From JALYOC01 sp036675345 (GTDB lineage: Bacteria; Myxococcota; Myxococcia; Myxococcales; Myxococcaceae), in the NCBI GenBank assembly GCA_036675345.1, contig JAKFFE010000015.1:28567-92566 (forward strand): 64,000 bases of DNA, written 5' to 3'. The notes below the pieces were generated by a model that was given only the letters and a program-made list of their open reading frames with translations, was not told the origin of the DNA and made no database searches. Shown here one piece after another: positions 62,262-64,000 of the stretch (the stretch's first letter is position 1; every line of letters begins with the position of its first letter). Position numbers and translations under genes: made by a program.

Positions 62262-63881
62262 ATGGAGACACCGGTATCGGTCGTGTTGGTGGAGGACGAT
62301 CCGTCGCTGGCCTATGCGCTGACCCACGCGCTGCAGGCGTGGAGCTTCGAGGTCACCCCGGCGCGCTCCGGGGAGGAGGCCCTGGGGCTGCTGACCGGCG
62401 CGGATGTGCTGATCACCGACGTGCGCCTGCGGGGAGGGATGGACGGGCTGGCGCTGCTGCAGGAGGCCAAACGGCGGCAGCCGGAGCTGGAGGTGATCGT
62501 GATCACCGGCCACGCGGCGATGGACATCGCGGTGCAGTGCGTCCGGGCCGGGGCCTTTGACCTGCTGCTCAAGCCGTTCGAGACGGTGGAGCTGATCTCC
62601 AGCATCAACCGCGCCCTGGAGCGCCAGCGGCTGCACACCACCGCCGCGATCTTCGAGAGCAGCCGACAGCTGTTCTTGCTCAACGAACCCGGGGACGTGG
62701 CCAAGACCCTGGCGCCGTGGGCGGGACGGGCGCTCTCCGCGGACCAGGTGGCGGTGCTGCTGCCGGACGGGGGCAGCGGGCTGGAGCTGATCTCCTCCTT
62801 CCACCGCGCCGGGGACGGGCTGACCGGGCCGCTGCTGGAGGTGGCCCGGCGGATCGGTCTGGAGAGCCAGGCCCGGATCCTGGACGCGGCCACCGCGCAG
62901 GCCGACGAGCGGCTGGCGGGAATCCCCGAGTTGGAGACCCTGGGGTCGATCCTGCTGTTCCCGATGCGCAGCGCCGGCCGGGTGACCGCGGTGCTGGCGC
63001 TGCAGCGCCCAGCCGGGGCGCCGATCTTCCGGCCGCGCGATCTGGTCCGGGCCTCGGTGCTGGGCACCCAGGCGATGGTGGCGCTGGAGTCGTACCAGCT
63101 GTCGCGGCGCTACGCGGCGATGGAGCGGCTGGCGGCGATGGGAGAGATGGCCGCCGGGGTGGCGCACGAGATCAACAACCCGATGGCCTTCGTCCGCTCC
63201 AACCTCAAGTTCGTGGAGGATTGTCTGCTGGAGCTGCTGGGCACGGTGGCGCTGCTCAACGAGGGGCGGCACGCGGAGGCGCTCAACGCCTGGGACGCGG
63301 CGGGTGGGCCGGGGCTGTTCTCCGAGGTCCAGTTCGCGGTGGAGGAGGCGGTGGAGGGCGCGGATCGGATCTCGGCGCTGGTGCGGGACATGCGCCAGGT
63401 GTCGCGTCGGGATCCGGTGGCCCCCCACCACACCCGGCTGGCGGAGGCGATGGACAGCGCCCTGCGGATGGCCGGCGGCGAGCTGAAGACCTGCCGGGTC
63501 AAGGTGGAGATCCCCTCCGCGCTGGCGGTGGACGCGGATCCCGGCCGCCTCTCCCAGGCCTTCCTCAACGTGCTGGTCAACGCCGCCCAGTCGATGGAGC
63601 GGCAGCGGGACGCCGAGCTCCAGGTCCGGGCCCGGGTGGAGACGCCCTTCGTGTACGTGGACGTGATCGACCAGGGAGGCGGGGTGCCCCCCGAGCTGCA
63701 GTCGCGGATCTTCGAGCCCTTCTTCACCACCAAGCGCCCGGGGAAGGGGACCGGGCTGGGACTGCCGATCGCCCGGCAGACCCTGCAGGCGCACGGGGGA
63801 GATCTGACCTTCGTCTCCCGCCCGGGAAACGGCACCACCTTCACCTTCCGGCTGCCGGTGCTGGCGGAGGAGGCCCCCTAG
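62262..63881 (+). CDS. Hybrid histidine kinase: receiver-GAF-HisKA-HATPase
   Basis: About 539 residues. Residues 1-120 are a receiver domain: VVLVEDDPSLAYALTHAL, VLITDVRLRGGMDG with the phospho-Asp, VIVITGHA and LLLKPFE. A GAF-like region (LLLPDGGSGLELISSFH-type; in part) follows to about 290. HisKA has AAGVAHEINNPMAFVRSNL. HATPase has LSQAFLNVLVNAAQSM (N box), VIDQGGGVP, FEPFFTTKRPGKGTGLGLPI. A receiver at the N-terminus suggests it is driven by an upstream kinase. TTG 62250, seven bases after GGGAG, is an alternative start. An IS element begins right after its stop. Confidence 0.88.
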   Translation: METPVSVVLVEDDPSLAYALTHALQAWSFEVTPARSGEEALGLLTGADVLITDVRLRGGMDGLALLQEAKRRQPELEVIVITGHAAMDIAVQCVRAGAFDLLLKPFETVELISSINRALERQRLHTTAAIFESSRQLFLLNEPGDVAKTLAPWAGRALSADQVAVLLPDGGSGLELISSFHRAGDGLTGPLLEVARRIGLESQARILDAATAQADERLAGIPELETLGSILLFPMRSAGRVTAVLALQRPAGAPIFRPRDLVRASVLGTQAMVALESYQLSRRYAAMERLAAMGEMAAGVAHEINNPMAFVRSNLKFVEDCLLELLGTVALLNEGRHAEALNAWDAAGGPGLFSEVQFAVEEAVEGADRISALVRDMRQVSRRDPVAPHHTRLAEAMDSALRMAGGELKTCRVKVEIPSALAVDADPGRLSQAFLNVLVNAAQSMERQRDAELQVRARVETPFVYVDVIDQGGGVPPELQSRIFEPFFTTKRPGKGTGLGLPIARQTLQAHGGDLTFVSRPGNGTTFTFRLPVLAEEAP

Positions 63882-64000
63882 CTGTGGATTCTCATGAGGT
63901 TGTTCACGCCGCTCGCCTCAGCCTGGCGAGCGGTGTGCTCTTGATTGCTCCGTGCACTCTGCCTCCGTTGTAGTGATTCAGCCAGCCACGCAGCGCCGTC
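63882..64000. mobile_element. Insertion-sequence end at the right edge
   Basis: The transposase tail and the segment GCTGTGGATTCTCATGAGG before it suggest the IS end lies at about 63881-63903, directly after the kinase stop. The far end and target duplication are outside the window. Confidence 0.55.
63904..64000 (-). CDS. IS481/IS3-like transposase C-terminus, cut by the window edge
   Basis: Partial: the visible 31 codons give LRGWLNHYNGGRVHGAIKST and PLARLRRAA, the end of a DDE integrase-type transposase (W..HYN..R.H.AI pattern). The rest lies beyond 64000. It runs leftward. Confidence 0.75.
   Translation of the reverse strand, partial: TALRGWLNHYNGGRVHGAIKSTPLARLRRAA

Noticed and set aside
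63909..63933. Hairpin CCGCTCGCC/GGCGAGCGG as a terminator for the kinase gene
   Set aside because: It lies within the transposase coding end, so it may just be coding sequence.

Overview
The window is very GC-rich and reads as a chromosomal replication-origin region from a myxobacterium-like delta-proteobacterium (Myxococcota). The evidence is the dnaA-rpmH-rnpA-yidD-yidC-jag block, mnmE, mnmG, rsmG and parAB with parS sites of the form GTTCCACGTGGAAC, a bactofilin next to parAB, many Ser/Thr kinases, TPR, FHA, FecR and PilZ proteins, heavy GTG/TTG start use, and abundant lipoproteins. I cannot name the genus from sequence reading alone.

Layout. 0.2-9.5 kb: a PAS/coiled-coil protein, then a leftward block of an atypical Ser/Thr kinase, a long TPR protein and a STAS/zinc-ribbon protein. 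Next come pabB-pabA (p-aminobenzoate synthesis), an RNB exonuclease, and a YjbR-like protein with a hexapeptide-repeat tail. 9.5-15.6 kb: the probable oriC and dnaA, a receiver-only response regulator, rpmH, rnpA, yidD, yidC, jag and a small downstream gene. 15.6-26.3 kb: small secreted proteins, a beta-propeller protein, a HerA-type ATPase, an OmpA-like lipoprotein, a Sel1 protein, msrA, a fused otsA-otsB and a PilZ protein. 26.3-32.7 kb: mnmE, a membrane/transglycosylase-like protein, mnmG and rsmG. 32.7-36.0 kb: a 3.4-kb stretch without a convincing gene. It carries five parS sites and two tandem-repeat arrays, and looks like the chromosomal centromere. 36.0-40.4 kb: parA, parB, bactofilin, a lipoprotein, a 44-residue membrane peptide, an FHA protein and a zinc-ribbon membrane protein. 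40.4-48.8 kb: leftward genes for an outer-membrane-like repeat protein, a serine hydrolase, a FecR-kinase pair, and a hydrolase-acyltransferase pair. 48.9-63.9 kb: an isoaspartyl peptidase, a papain-like cysteine peptidase candidate, a lipoprotein, an MFS exporter, tryptophan dioxygenase with an RMD1-like protein, a TauE/DUF1634 pair, an M4 metallopeptidase and a hybrid histidine kinase. The right edge cuts an insertion-sequence transposase.

How it works together. The core is replication initiation (dnaA), ribosome and tRNA maturation (rpmH, rnpA, mnmE, mnmG, rsmG), membrane-protein insertion (yidD, yidC) and origin segregation (parABS plus a bactofilin). Between these conserved blocks lie lineage-specific genes for signalling, envelope and secreted proteins. 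The intergenic DNA is unusually rich in minisatellites, palindromes and decayed sequence, including what I read as a degraded second copy of rsmG near 51.4 kb.
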